Shown here one piece after another: positions 18,077-26,900 of a DNA stretch of 64,000 nt (position 1 is the first letter of the stretch; every line of letters begins with the position of its first letter). Below the pieces are notes generated by a model that saw only the letters and a program-made list of their open reading frames with translations, did no database searches and had not been told where the DNA came from. The stretch lies in the IMG/VR virus record IMGVR_UViG_3300007539_000009, positions 62,001-126,000 of that record; one strand, written 5' to 3'. The translations under genes were made by a program, and so were the position numbers. Source of the stretch: a virus.

Positions 18077-19023
18077 TATTCAGCCCGGCGCATGTTCTGC
18101 TGGGTTCCAGAGATACTCGAGATGTCCGCGTGCGCTGCGTCGGGCACGACGAACTTCAACGCGTAGCCAGCGGCGGCGATCTCCAGTGTGACCAACGCAC
18201 CACGGACAAGAGGAGCCGCAAAGACCCCATTCTCGTCTACCGTGGTGACGAAGGCGCGATGTTCCTTGAACAAGGATTGCCGTACCAACAGCGGAGTGTC
18301 CTTGTCGTGCACGTAAAAAAGAGGCCGTGCGATTCCATCAGACTGGCCGGTGACATCGACCAGCCGGCCGCTCACAACGCAGATAGGCTCCTCAGTGCGG
18401 TAGGCCGCGACTGTGCTGGTGAGCACCTGCGTGTCGAACTCCGCTGAGCTCGGGCTAGACAGGTCTTGCTCCAGCCGCGAGATCCGGTACTCCACGTTTT
18501 GAGCCGCGCCAGCAGTGCCGTAGTCCGTGACGTCTACGAAGACCGGCCAAACAGAGAAGCCGATGATCGTGTAGTCGGTGACCCCAGGGGCTCTGGATTC
18601 GATCTGGTAACCCGTGATGGGCACGGTGGCTGGCTCCCAGGTCACCACCGTCGATGTGGCCGGGCGTGCCTGGAGCGGGTAGAACGAGTAGGCGTTCCAG
18701 CTCGAGCCATCGGCTAAGGTCGCGTCCTGCCACGTCCAGCGAATGCTGAGCAGCGCGCCAGGGAACAGATCAGAGTCGGAGAGCTCGAGCCCTGTGACCT
18801 CGTAATACGTCCCCTCAGCGTCTGAGAGCTCCGATATCGAGGGATACGGGCTCGTGGGGCTCGAGGGAATAGGCGAGAGACCGGGCGAGTACGTACCGAA
18901 CGTAGGGGCGTACACCAGCTCGCTGAGCTGGTTGTAAACCTCTGCTTCTAAGCCATCTACGGCCTGTCCGACGCCTGCGTCGTCACGGATGCGGAGCGTA
19001 AAGCTCGGCGTAAAATCAACCAC
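18076..19023 (-). CDS. Virion-associated protein with fibronectin-III-like regions, 315 aa
   Basis: The most upstream usable start is GTG at 19023, with GAGG nine bases away; an 18-pair hairpin ends directly before that ribosome binding site. The protein begins MVDFTPSFTLRIRDDAGVGQ and contains a Ser/Pro-rich segment (GTYSPGLSPIPSSPTSPYPS). A fibronectin-III-like section follows (TVVTWEPATVPITGYQIESR ... VEYRISRLEQDLS). The C-terminal part (CVVSGRLVDVTGQSDGIARP) resembles a carboxypeptidase-regulatory or prealbumin-like beta sandwich. It is coupled to the 1,788-residue adhesin downstream, which suggests a shared tail-fibre or baseplate complex. Exact role unknown. Confidence 0.75.
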   Translation of the reverse strand: MVDFTPSFTLRIRDDAGVGQAVDGLEAEVYNQLSELVYAPTFGTYSPGLSPIPSSPTSPYPSISELSDAEGTYYEVTGLELSDSDLFPGALLSIRWTWQDATLADGSSWNAYSFYPLQARPATSTVVTWEPATVPITGYQIESRAPGVTDYTIIGFSVWPVFVDVTDYGTAGAAQNVEYRISRLEQDLSSPSSAEFDTQVLTSTVAAYRTEEPICVVSGRLVDVTGQSDGIARPLFYVHDKDTPLLVRQSLFKEHRAFVTTVDENGVFAAPLVRGALVTLEIAAAGYALKFVVPDAAHADISSISGTQQNMRRAE

Positions 19024-19033
19024 TTGGTACCTC

Positions 19034-19073
19034 GGCGGGACTACACCTGAGTCTCCTCAAGTGTAGACCCGCC
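19034..19073 (-). promoter_or_regulatory. Long 5'-leader hairpin with GNRA loop before the 315-aa gene
   Basis: On the transcribed (minus) strand, GGCGGG, a mismatch, CTACACTTGAG, the loop GAGA, CTCAGGTGTAG, a mismatch and CCCGCC form 17 pairs with one internal mismatch and one wobble. The stem ends ten bases before the GTG start, just before the GAGG ribosome binding site. There is no U-tract after it, so it is not a classical intrinsic terminator. It may stabilise the message, be cut by RNase III or modulate initiation. Confidence 0.75.
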
Positions 19074-19086
19074 AAATGGCTGGCTG

Positions 19087-19332
19087 TCAATTACCGCCTA
19101 GTGGCCCCCGCACAGGAGGCATCACCAGTGCGAGCTTGACCGGCACGAACTCGATCAACGCGTGCTCGTCTTGGTAGTCGAGAGCCTCCTCTAAAGAGGC
19201 AAAGATCAGCGGTGCTGATGAACCTTCAGTGGTCACGCATTTCTCCGCGCCACGCCAGGAGATGTCTGGATAAGGCGAATGCAGTACCCAGCATTCGTAG
19301 TCAATCGTGAGCTTCTTCGTGGCGAACTTCAT
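19087..19332 (-). CDS. Hypothetical protein, 81 aa
   Basis: The frame starts with ATG at 19332 (MKFATKKLTIDYECWVLHSP) and overlaps the end of the SLOG-family gene by 32 bases. Predicted strands at the N-terminus and a short acidic helix (SLEEALDYQDEHALIEF) suggest a small alpha/beta protein. It is the last gene before the intergenic hairpin at 19034-19073. I do not recognise it; a small early or accessory phage protein is the simplest reading. Confidence 0.65.
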   Translation of the reverse strand: MKFATKKLTIDYECWVLHSPYPDISWRGAEKCVTTEGSSAPLIFASLEEALDYQDEHALIEFVPVKLALVMPPVRGPLGGN

Positions 19333-19669
19333 GCACTGTGAGTCCTGCTTGGAGTGCCTGCTTGACGCAGTTCTTGGTACCGGACCCGCCAGGGAACGCC
19401 ACGATTGTGCGCGCGATCCCTAGATCGATCATCTCCTTGTTGCGAATCGGTCCAGCCGCTCGGCCGTGCTTGTCCCAGTCCGCCGGAACGGTGAGGCAGC
19501 GCACAGCGCGATCAGCTGCCCAGACACGGGCAAGATGGTCTGCGCCTTCTGCTCCACCCTGGATAACCATGGTCGGTTTGAGGCGGTCTAGCACTTCGTA
19601 GACGCGGGTGGTGTCGCTGTAGGTGCTACCGCCAGTGACGATGACTGCGTTGTTTCCAGGGTCTTCCAT
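19301..19669 (-). CDS. DUF2493 / YspA-like SLOG-family protein, 122 aa
   Basis: The preferred start is ATG at 19669, just after the stop of the upstream gene; the frame is open for 17 more codons upstream but these overlap that gene. The sequence follows the DUF2493 pattern: VIVTGGSTYSDTTRVYEVLD at the N-terminus, VIQGGAEGADHLARVWA in the middle, then PADWDKHGRAAGPIRN and TIVAFPGGSGTKNCVKQA. The GG-x-EGAD and PGGSGT motifs form the nucleotide-ligand pocket of SLOG Rossmann-like folds. SLOG proteins are thought to bind or process nucleotide-derived ligands, and phage copies are common, but their exact role is unknown. Confidence 0.85.
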   Translation of the reverse strand: MEDPGNNAVIVTGGSTYSDTTRVYEVLDRLKPTMVIQGGAEGADHLARVWAADRAVRCLTVPADWDKHGRAAGPIRNKEMIDLGIARTIVAFPGGSGTKNCVKQALQAGLTVHEVRHEEAHD

Positions 19670-19670
19670 T

Positions 19671-20741
19671 TCAAGCCGGAACAAGGGACTGCTGCACGGT
19701 TTGGGGAGCGTCGAGAACAACTTCGTAGCGTTTGTTTTCGACAGTGGCGGATGAGGGTCCTACCCAGGTGTGCGCTACGAACACCTGGCGAGGCGTGCCG
19801 TCGTGGTTGCGACGATAGCGCTCATGACGAAGAGTCTTCCAGTGCGCTCTGCGCGCATGACCGTGAGTGAGCTGACGGCCAGCCTCACTCGACGCATCGA
19901 TCTTGAATGTCTCTCGGATCTGCTTTCTAGTCAAGAGGGTGTAGTTGGGGCGTTGCCACCCACGGCGGATAGCACCCTTCTTCGGCTTAGAGCCGGTAGT
20001 TGCTTGTGATTTCACCAACCACCGGTCGCCGCTGTTGAGCAGGCAAAGCTCTTCGACTGCTGTGGTAGGGTGGGTGATGAAGTCCTGCCGCGTAGGTGCC
20101 CACCTATCGTTGTCGTCCATCATCTGCTCTTCAGTCAGCGGACGATCAACAATCACGAGGTCCTTTGCGTACATCTGCATACCGAACGGGACGACGCCGA
20201 CTTTGTAGTCCGGCCCGGGGCCATCACCGTCACCTTCCGCCATGCGAAACACGCCGCTAAGGATGTAAGTAGCGCAGCCCCGCAAGTCCCTCCTGTCTGT
20301 GGTGACGCCGTACATGCGCCGAAAGTCTGCCAGGATGTCGGCATCGGCGTCTTTGTCCATGAACCCGTCACCTGTCACGGCCGGCATGAACACTGCGAAG
20401 CCGCGCACGCTGTCCGTGCCGAAGTCGCGCTTCTCTCCTTTCGCAGGAAGCATGTCACTGAGCTTGATACTGCCAGGATCCATCCCCTGACTTCGCGTAG
20501 AGATGTCAAACAGCACCACACACGATCGCCGATCCTCCACCGCTGTCACCGGAAACGGCAACGCGAACATGCTGAAGTCCTGACTGGCGAGCTCTGCCTT
20601 GTGCTTGCGCATCTCCTCGTTGGGGTCGAACTCGAAGTGAAACAGTGATGCTTTGCGCAGCAGCTGCCCGTACTGCTCATCGAGCCGAGAGTGCCATTCG
20701 CAAAGCCGACACGCCTGGTCAAAGATCGGTGTATTACTCAT
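19671..20741 (-). CDS. Hypothetical phage protein with HARRAHW...WVGPS C-terminal motif, about 356 aa
   Basis: The preferred start is ATG at 20741 (MSNTPIFDQACRLCEWHS), which overlaps the previous gene by eight bases (ATGAGTAA); an ATG at 20759 is possible. The N-terminus has two Cys (ACRLCEW). The central part includes RSCVVLFDIST and an acidic loop (MDKDADADILADF). The C-terminal part carries GHARRAHWKTLRHERYRRN and FVAHTWVGPS, an arrangement I have seen in uncharacterised proteins of phages and mobile elements. No catalytic residues can be assigned. It sits at the head of the SLOG gene. Confidence 0.7.
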   Translation of the reverse strand: MSNTPIFDQACRLCEWHSRLDEQYGQLLRKASLFHFEFDPNEEMRKHKAELASQDFSMFALPFPVTAVEDRRSCVVLFDISTRSQGMDPGSIKLSDMLPAKGEKRDFGTDSVRGFAVFMPAVTGDGFMDKDADADILADFRRMYGVTTDRRDLRGCATYILSGVFRMAEGDGDGPGPDYKVGVVPFGMQMYAKDLVIVDRPLTEEQMMDDNDRWAPTRQDFITHPTTAVEELCLLNSGDRWLVKSQATTGSKPKKGAIRRGWQRPNYTLLTRKQIRETFKIDASSEAGRQLTHGHARRAHWKTLRHERYRRNHDGTPRQVFVAHTWVGPSSATVENKRYEVVLDAPQTVQQSLVPA

Positions 20742-20925
20742 CGAGTGCCGCGCAGTCATCAAGTACTTCGGCGAACGCTAGAGCATCTGCGTACGATCCA
20801 TGTAGATTCTTTCCTTTCTGGAGCTTGGCCCAGAACTCTTGTAGTGAGTGCCGCTCGCTTTCTGTTTCGGCACAGAGGTGCAGCACCTCTTCTTCTTGCT
20901 GCTTTTGTGTGCGGATCAGCTTCAC
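20734..20925 (-). CDS. Small helical hypothetical protein, 63 aa
   Basis: The ATG at 20925 overlaps the stop of the Cys-rich gene upstream by four bases. The protein is mostly one long charged helix (MKLIRTQKQQEEEVLHLCAE ... HSLQEFWAKLQKGK) followed by DALAFAEVLDDCAALDE. Low complexity and the lack of motifs prevent a functional call. It is coupled to both neighbours. Confidence 0.6.
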   Translation of the reverse strand: MKLIRTQKQQEEEVLHLCAETESERHSLQEFWAKLQKGKNLHGSYADALAFAEVLDDCAALDE

Positions 20926-21125
20926 GCTAGGTCCTCTCCTCTCTCGATCTTGGTAGCGCAGCTATCGCAGTAGGCGTATTGCGGCAGCAGCTTGACTTTG
21001 CGCTGGCAGCCTTCGCAAGTCTTCTCGACTGACTCCTGAGCGACGCGGTCGTAGAACTCCTGCATGTCAGGATCGTCCATGTCAGCCCAGTGGCCGAAGT
21101 TGTCGTCGTAGTAAACGCCAGACAT
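20922..21125 (-). CDS. Small zinc-ribbon-like protein, 67 aa
   Basis: An acidic, aromatic N-terminus (MSGVYYDDNFGHWADMDDPD) is followed by two CxxC pairs, CEGCQRKVKLL and YCDSCATKIERG, spaced like a zinc ribbon. The ATG at 21125 has a good GGAGC ribosome binding site (AAGGAGCAACATG), and the gene is the first after the terminator at 21178-21205, so it probably heads its own translation unit. Small zinc-ribbon proteins in phages often bind nucleic acid or host proteins, but nothing here identifies the target. Confidence 0.75.
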   Translation of the reverse strand: MSGVYYDDNFGHWADMDDPDMQEFYDRVAQESVEKTCEGCQRKVKLLPQYAYCDSCATKIERGEDLA

Positions 21126-21177
21126 GTTGCTCCTTGGTTTGTAACGAACGCGGACAAACTACTCATGACACAAAAGA

Positions 21178-21205
21178 AGCCCGCACTACCGAAGCAGTAC
21201 GGGCT
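21178..21205 (-). terminator. Intrinsic-terminator-like hairpin with UUCG loop
   Basis: On the minus strand AGCCCGTACTGC pairs with GTAGTGCGGGCT around a TTCG loop (12 pairs, two of them G-U). It is followed by TCTTTTG. The C(UUCG)G loop and the U-rich tail are classical. It lies after the 94-residue gene and 52 bases before the next ATG. Confidence 0.85.
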
Positions 21206-21223
21206 CTTATCACAGCGTGGAAG

Positions 21224-21508
21224 TTACTCAGTGGGCGGCCAGGCGTCCGGGATCTCTACCGACTTCTGCTGCGCTTGCATCGCAGCCTGACAGTAGAGGC
21301 CGAGCGCGCGCATGATCGCAGCGCTGGTGCGCGCGTCCATCGAGATGTGAGAGCGTGTGCCTTCCGCGCTCTCGTAGACCAAGCAGATCTGCATCTCACC
21401 TTGGTCTCGATCCATGCCAACAAGCGTGTAGGCGAGATCCTCGCTCGTGATGGAATCCATGCAGAAGCCGGTGTCGATGTCGGCCTCGTCTTCAAAAGGG
21501 TATTGCAT
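21224..21508 (-). CDS. Hypothetical protein, 94 aa
   Basis: ATG at 21508 is preferred over the GTG two codons upstream, because GGAG lies five bases before it. The protein (MQYPFEDEADIDTGFCMDSI) has an acidic N-terminus, a strand-rich middle (YTLVGMDRDQGEMQICLVYE) and a C-terminal helix (SAAIMRALGLYCQAAMQAQQ). This is consistent with a small alpha/beta fold. I do not recognise it. The intrinsic terminator directly downstream suggests it ends a transcription unit. Confidence 0.7.
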   Translation of the reverse strand: MQYPFEDEADIDTGFCMDSITSEDLAYTLVGMDRDQGEMQICLVYESAEGTRSHISMDARTSAAIMRALGLYCQAAMQAQQKSVEIPDAWPPTE

Positions 21509-21545
21509 TGTCACTCCGTGGTAGACCCCTGACGGTGAGACTATG

Positions 21546-21830
21546 TTAGCGCTCGCGTTGCGCTACCGAGCCCTTCTCCTTGATAGGTTCTTCTACTCGC
21601 ACGTAAGTGTCGAGCGTCTCTCGTATTGCGCGAACAGCGCAGTCTCTGGATGACGAGAGCCGGAACGCTGTGGTCTGTAGGAAGTCCTTGGGCCGACGGA
21701 TGCGGAACGTGACGGTGTAGTCCACCTCTGCCTCATCCTCGAGCGCATCGATGCCGTTGTGCTTGATGTCCAGCACTTCACCGGAGATGATCGTCACTTG
21801 ATGCGGCCGGCTAGGAGTCTCTTCAGTCAT
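21546..21830 (-). CDS. Hypothetical protein, 94 aa
   Basis: The start overlaps the stop of the 304-residue virion-like gene (TGATG). The N-terminal half is strand-rich (HQVTIISGEVLDIKHNGIDA ... VDYTVTFRIRRPKDF), and the C-terminal half ends in a helix with several charges (CAVRAIRETLDTYVRVEEPI). No motif is recognised. It could be an accessory protein co-expressed with the upstream virion-like gene. Confidence 0.7.
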   Translation of the reverse strand: MTEETPSRPHQVTIISGEVLDIKHNGIDALEDEAEVDYTVTFRIRRPKDFLQTTAFRLSSSRDCAVRAIRETLDTYVRVEEPIKEKGSVAQRER

Positions 21831-22744
21831 CAGTTCGTCGGGTAGAGAAGCTGGATCTCGTCACCAGCCTCGAGAAGACGCCGGTCTTGCGTGAACGTGA
21901 TAGACAACCCATCACCGGCGATCGTGTAGTCAATCCCACTGACCAGGGCCGCACCGTTCTGGAAGACCAGCATGGTGGCAGCCACCGTCACAGCGGGGTT
22001 GATGTCTATGGCTACATCCTGCCCTGAGCTCCCCAGGCCAAGCAAGCTCCCAGGCACACATCCTTCGATCTTGTTCCAAACCTGCCCGCTGACTGAAGAT
22101 GCGTCCAGCCGCTGGCCCAGGCTCTGCCCGATGTAGAGGAAGCCGGTGAACCAGAAGTCAGAGCCCTCCGGCACACCTACCTCGTACGGGTCGTCCTTGG
22201 TGAACACCAGGATGCCGGTGCTCGGATCCCACAGCGGACCAGCCGGGTGGTCAGGTAGCAGCTCACCACCGAAGCGAGGCGACGGTGTGCCGTACCACAG
22301 CTGCGCAGCGTATGTCTGACCTTGGCTGTTCTCTTGTGGGTTATCACCGTCCACCCACGAGTCCAAGAAGCCTACGCCTGGATCTTGTGTAGCAAGAGGC
22401 GGAGTAAGGACAGACGCGCCTGTGACAGCGATCCAGCCCCGGTTGTCGGGGACACTAGGGATCTGTACGAGCTTGAGCCCGCTGTTCGGCGGATCTGAAG
22501 TGTCGCCATAGCGCCGTACAAGCGAAGTCGTTCCTCCATTGATCAAAGCTGGCGCAGGGATCTCCAACTCCTCACCAACAGTTTGATACGCACTGACAGT
22601 TACGTGGCTAGGTAACGACGTGGTGCCACCAGCCGGCGCAGGATCCTCACCAGGGAAGAAAACCTCAGAGAGGTGCGCCTTGTTTAGCAGTCGTTTAACT
22701 GCCCATGACAGCCACGCCTCTTGCTGATTAGTAAACGTCGCCAT
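21830..22744 (-). CDS. Virion-like protein, paralogue of the gene at 41042-41941, 304 aa
   Basis: ATG at 22744 (MATFTNQQEAWLSWAVKRLL) is chosen because the paralogue starts with the same MATFT. Shared blocks in order include PGEDPA, LPSH, VPSVPDNR-WI, PGVGFLDSWVDG, NGQTY/SQGQTY, HPAGPLWDPSTGIL and the end Y-IAGDGLSIT-TQDRRLLEAGD. The beta-rich, Pro/Gly-rich sequence looks like a virion structural protein. The C-terminal block (VFQNGAALVSGIDYTIAGDG) resembles beta-sandwich repeats in phage fibre proteins that describe a value then an offset. Exact location in the particle is unknown. Confidence 0.75.
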   Translation of the reverse strand: MATFTNQQEAWLSWAVKRLLNKAHLSEVFFPGEDPAPAGGTTSLPSHVTVSAYQTVGEELEIPAPALINGGTTSLVRRYGDTSDPPNSGLKLVQIPSVPDNRGWIAVTGASVLTPPLATQDPGVGFLDSWVDGDNPQENSQGQTYAAQLWYGTPSPRFGGELLPDHPAGPLWDPSTGILVFTKDDPYEVGVPEGSDFWFTGFLYIGQSLGQRLDASSVSGQVWNKIEGCVPGSLLGLGSSGQDVAIDINPAVTVAATMLVFQNGAALVSGIDYTIAGDGLSITFTQDRRLLEAGDEIQLLYPTN

Positions 22745-22768
22745 CACAAGCAATCAAATAGAGATAGC

Positions 22769-23998
22769 TCAGCAGTTCCACTTGTCGAGCGCAAGCTTCT
22801 TCCGCGTCGGTTTGCCGCTCTTGTCGTGCATCGGCCCCGGCATCCCGCCCATCCGTGCACAGAAGCTCTTGCGCCTCTTGTCCTCGCTTGAGCCCGGCTT
22901 GATCTTGCTCGGGTCCTTGGTAACCGCCATCTTAAGCTTGCTGCCTGGATTAGCTTCTCGATACGACTGAACACCTTTGCGGTTCAGCCCGCCCGTCTTG
23001 CTCTTGCCTTCGCTGCGAGTCCATGCAGGTGTCTCCGACGCTTGTTTCTTGAGCTTGCGCTTACGCTCTTTCGCCTCTTCGCCGCCTGCGTGGCCGTCTA
23101 TGAGCGACTTGGAGGCGTAGATGTCGGTGCGGCGTGCGGCGATCTTCTGCAGCTCGTCCTCGAAGCCACGAAGCATCGCTGTCTTGGCCACGTGCGCGTT
23201 GTCGATCCAGTTGGGGTAGGGCCGACCGTTAGCTGCAGCGCGTGCTTTTGCTCGAGACTTCTGCTCGGGCGTCAGCGTCTTGCTCTTACCTTTGGCTTCC
23301 TTCGGGTTCTTCTTGTCCCAGGGAGCCTCCTCAGCCGCTTTGAGCATCCCGCCGCCAGTGAGAGAGCCGGCAGCTCGGCTGGTGATGTTGTTGCTGCTCA
23401 ACGTGTTACGTAGGTGGTTCGGGGCACTGACTTGACCCATCATCGGCTTCGGCGGCTTGTTCATCTGCATCGACCTTATCGGCTTGAGCGAAGGCGGCTT
23501 CGGCAGCGCCTTGAGCATACTGAGAACTGCAGCTGCTTTCACCAGCCGACCGTCAGCTGCGACGCCCGGGGGTCGGGCAGTAGTGTCTTTCTTCACGCGA
23601 CTTGCGTACCTGCCTGCGGCGTAGATCAGCCCGGCAACAGCAGCACCTTTGATGGCGTTGTTGCGAGCGCTGTTGCGAATAATTTTGAGCCCAGCTTTCC
23701 CCAAGTCTTGTGCACCTTGGTTGTAGCTAGATGAGATTCGGGCGCGAGTACTAGGGGAACCGGCTAAGTACTGCGAGCGCATTGCGGGGTCAGTCTTGAT
23801 TGCCTTAGCAACAGCCCGTGACGCTCCCGACCAGCGAGCTGATTGGCCCGCTTGACGCGCCACCTTGCTGTCAAGACCTTGCAGGCCCTTGGTGATGTTG
23901 TCGGCCGCACGACGGAGACCCTTGTAGTAGCCTCTTACTGCGCCGAGGGCCGCACCGGTGATTACGACCTCGCCATATCGCTTAGCTCGATCACTCAC
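22769..23998 (-). CDS. Basic protein with DUF6321-like C-terminus, 409 aa
   Basis: The N-terminal half has a possible hydrophobic helix (NAIKGAAVAGLIYAAGRYAS, about 113-132) within Arg/Lys-rich sequence. Residues near 245-275 read KSRAKARAAANGRPYPNWID, a motif common in phage DNA-associated proteins, followed by FEDELQKIAARRTD. The last ~90 residues (TGGLNRKGVQSYREANPGSK ... KRRKSFCARMGGM ... LDKWNC) closely match the DUF6321 pattern. Net charge is strongly positive. A DNA-binding or packaged virion protein is plausible. It is coupled by ATGA to the 1,538-residue adhesin upstream. Confidence 0.75.
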   Translation of the reverse strand: MSDRAKRYGEVVITGAALGAVRGYYKGLRRAADNITKGLQGLDSKVARQAGQSARWSGASRAVAKAIKTDPAMRSQYLAGSPSTRARISSSYNQGAQDLGKAGLKIIRNSARNNAIKGAAVAGLIYAAGRYASRVKKDTTARPPGVAADGRLVKAAAVLSMLKALPKPPSLKPIRSMQMNKPPKPMMGQVSAPNHLRNTLSSNNITSRAAGSLTGGGMLKAAEEAPWDKKNPKEAKGKSKTLTPEQKSRAKARAAANGRPYPNWIDNAHVAKTAMLRGFEDELQKIAARRTDIYASKSLIDGHAGGEEAKERKRKLKKQASETPAWTRSEGKSKTGGLNRKGVQSYREANPGSKLKMAVTKDPSKIKPGSSEDKRRKSFCARMGGMPGPMHDKSGKPTRKKLALDKWNC

Positions 23999-26900
23999 GC
24001 GCCGCTACTCCAGGGGGTGTCAGTGGATTGGTTGAGCATCTGCAGTTGGGTGATAACAGTGCGCAGGCCGATGCTGCCGTGAAGTGCGATGCGGACTACT
24101 GCCTGGTTGCTGGTGTTGCCGGTAGTGAAGGCACCGGCCCGCCAGTAGATGTCAACGTAACCAGCGCCAATCGTGATGCCTCCTGTGTCTGCCGCACCGT
24201 AGCCGTCCTCTCCAGACTCGTACAGGCTGGAAGCACCTGTTGTGAGCATGTCGAGCCAGCCGGTCTTGCCGGGGTTACCCAGCGGCGTATCAGCGTGCAC
24301 CGAGCTCTGGTCGCCAACGAACTTGATCTCCGCGCTGATACCACTCAGGGTCGGGACCGGAGAAGCGCTGGGGCCGACGTTGTACCAGCTGCCAACGAAG
24401 TCAGGGCTACTGAGCGGAGAGCTGTAGCTCTCGTATGAAGTTAGCGCCGGAGAGGCGGAGGCATCCCGCAAGTAGCCGTACACCCGCAGACGACCCTGGT
24501 TGGCCGCTGTGCCGCTGGTGAACAGTCGGTAGTAGACCACTGAGCTCTGAGCCGAGTAGTCGGTGTAGTAGTCGTAGGACGGGCTACCGTAGCTGCCGTA
24601 GACGTTGAACGGGCTGCTCAGCGCAGGCATCTGCGTGCGTGCATCGTACTCCGTAGCTGTGTTGTAGCCGGGGTGTACGAGGCCGAGGTCGCTGACCTGC
24701 GCCGGGCGCGACGTGCGTGTGCCCGGATTGACCGCAAACGTCTTGCCCGAGCGGGCCTCAGCTGACGGCGAGCCGTCAGTCACATTCCAGGTGCTTTCCG
24801 TGCCTAGCGCCGTGAGCTCCGCACCACTCGGCCAACCGTACGTGCCAGATTCGAGCACGTCCCCTGCCACGGGCTGGGTAGTGAACGAAGTGAAGATGGG
24901 GCTGGTAACGGGGCTAACGAGGTCGGTCCCACCCCATGTGTCGGGGTAGATTCGATACTTCTCACTGGCGAAGGTTTCGACAGTAGTCGTACCGACAGAG
25001 GCGCCGGCCCGTCCGAGGTGTAGTAATCGCCCATACGGAGAGCCATACGGGTCGGAGAAGTTCAGCACCACATCCGTGTCGCTGACGAACACATCGTTGA
25101 AGTTGATCGTCAGGTCACGGCTGGTGTAGCCGTCCGACGCCACCAGCGCGGTCATCGGCTGAACCGTGTCGTACGGATCAGTCGGTGTACCGAGCAGGAA
25201 CACCGTTTCCGGGCTAGGGATCCACGTAGCGTCTTGCGGGCTGGCATACGTGGTCAGGTAGTACTGCAGGTCGAACGAGTACGTACCGTCGCTCGCATCC
25301 GCTACGGTCAGCAGGTTCTGCTGGTACGTGATGTTGTAGAGGTTGTCCGCATCGACGTAGAGGCCCCAGTTCTCCGAGGCAGTGACGTGCGGGATGCCCG
25401 ACACGTAGCGGATAGCCACACCGTTGTCGATGCTCAGCTCCGCCGTGTTGATCACCGGATCGGCCGCGCCTGTGTACTGATCCTTGAAGATCTCAATGCT
25501 GTTGGTGCGGTTGACTCCCGAACCGGTGTCATGGGAGATACGTACCCGGTTGAAGCCAAGGGGCGCCGGGAAGTCCGTGAATACCGGATTACCTGAAACG
25601 CGTAGCTCGAACACAGGCGCTGATGTGTTATCCAGACCGAGATAGTCAACCGCTTGGAAAGCGATCTTGGTCGTGGGGCTGCCACCGGGCTGCACAGGGT
25701 TGCTACCCATGTGGGTCGCCACGTCGCTGTAGTTAGGAGGAGATCCTCCGATAGCTGTAAGCGCGTTGCCGTAAGTCAGCGATATGTCAAGCTGCTCCAG
25801 CACTGTCCAAGTGCTCGGTGACGGGCTAGCTGTGCCCAGCTCGAGCGAAAGCGTGCCTGCGTTGCCCGGATCGCCGAACGGAGTAGTCACAACACTGAAC
25901 GTCGTGCCTGCCGTGCCGGCTACCAAGTTGGTGACCAGATCACCCGGCTTGTACCCCGGTGACGCGTAGACGATGGTCGGGCTGCTGTCAGACAGGTAGC
26001 TCTGCTGGAACGCAGGGATGTAGGTCTCGTTAAGCGTCGACAGCGCACCTGATTCGCTGGCCGTGGTGAACTGCGAGGCCAGCGCAGTGTTGATCGAAAA
26101 CAGTGCATCTTCAATCGTCATGCCTGACGTCAGCGTCAAGTACCCGGAGATGTCTTGATCCAGCGTGAGGAAACGCGCTGTGTGCGAGTGACCACCTGAT
26201 ACTCCGCCGGTCGTACTAGTGCTGACTGCTGCAGCACCAGAGAACAGCGCGTTGATGCGCTCCTTGTCTGTAGTGCTGTGCAGTCCTGCTTGCGACGTAG
26301 TGGCATCCGGGATGTTGGTACCAACAACAACCTCATTGGTCCCGGTCGAGAAGGTGACGAAGGTCTGGCCCGCGTGAGCAGCATCTTCGCCAGCCGTCAG
26401 CTGAATGTTCTGCGAACCATCAGGTGCAACACTGTTGATGGTCGCAACGCCCGGATCAGCGTCTAGGCGAATCTGATTGGCCGTAGGCGTGACAGTCAGG
26501 TAATCACCGGCCAGCAGCGTCAATGCACCCAGCGAATCGAACTGCACTGAAGTGCTCGAGCCGCCCAGCTGCTCAGCAACAAGTGTCGCAAGGAACGACA
26601 GCTGAACAGTAGAGGAAGCTGAGAACTTGTTGATGCCCAGCGCGCCGCTAGCAACCGTCAGCCCAACGTTGCCTGCGGCATCCGGCTCGATCTGAGCCAG
26701 TGACAGCAGCGGGTTGGACGGAATGGCATCAGACAGCTGCGCTAGGATCGCAGCGTCAGTCGACCCAGTCTTGTTAGCCGTACGGATGAGGGCATCCGCA
26801 TCGAGGTTCCCGAGGGTACGGCGACGACCGGCCACAACCTTGAACGGTGCCGGAGGTACAGCACCACGACTGTTGGGCGTCCACGCAACTCGGAGCGTGA

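Noticed and set aside
17435-18166. Plus-strand open frame of 243 codons across the start of the 1,788-residue adhesin
   Set aside because: It spans the junction of two real minus-strand genes and shows no motif, ribosome binding site or coupling; a compositional shadow.
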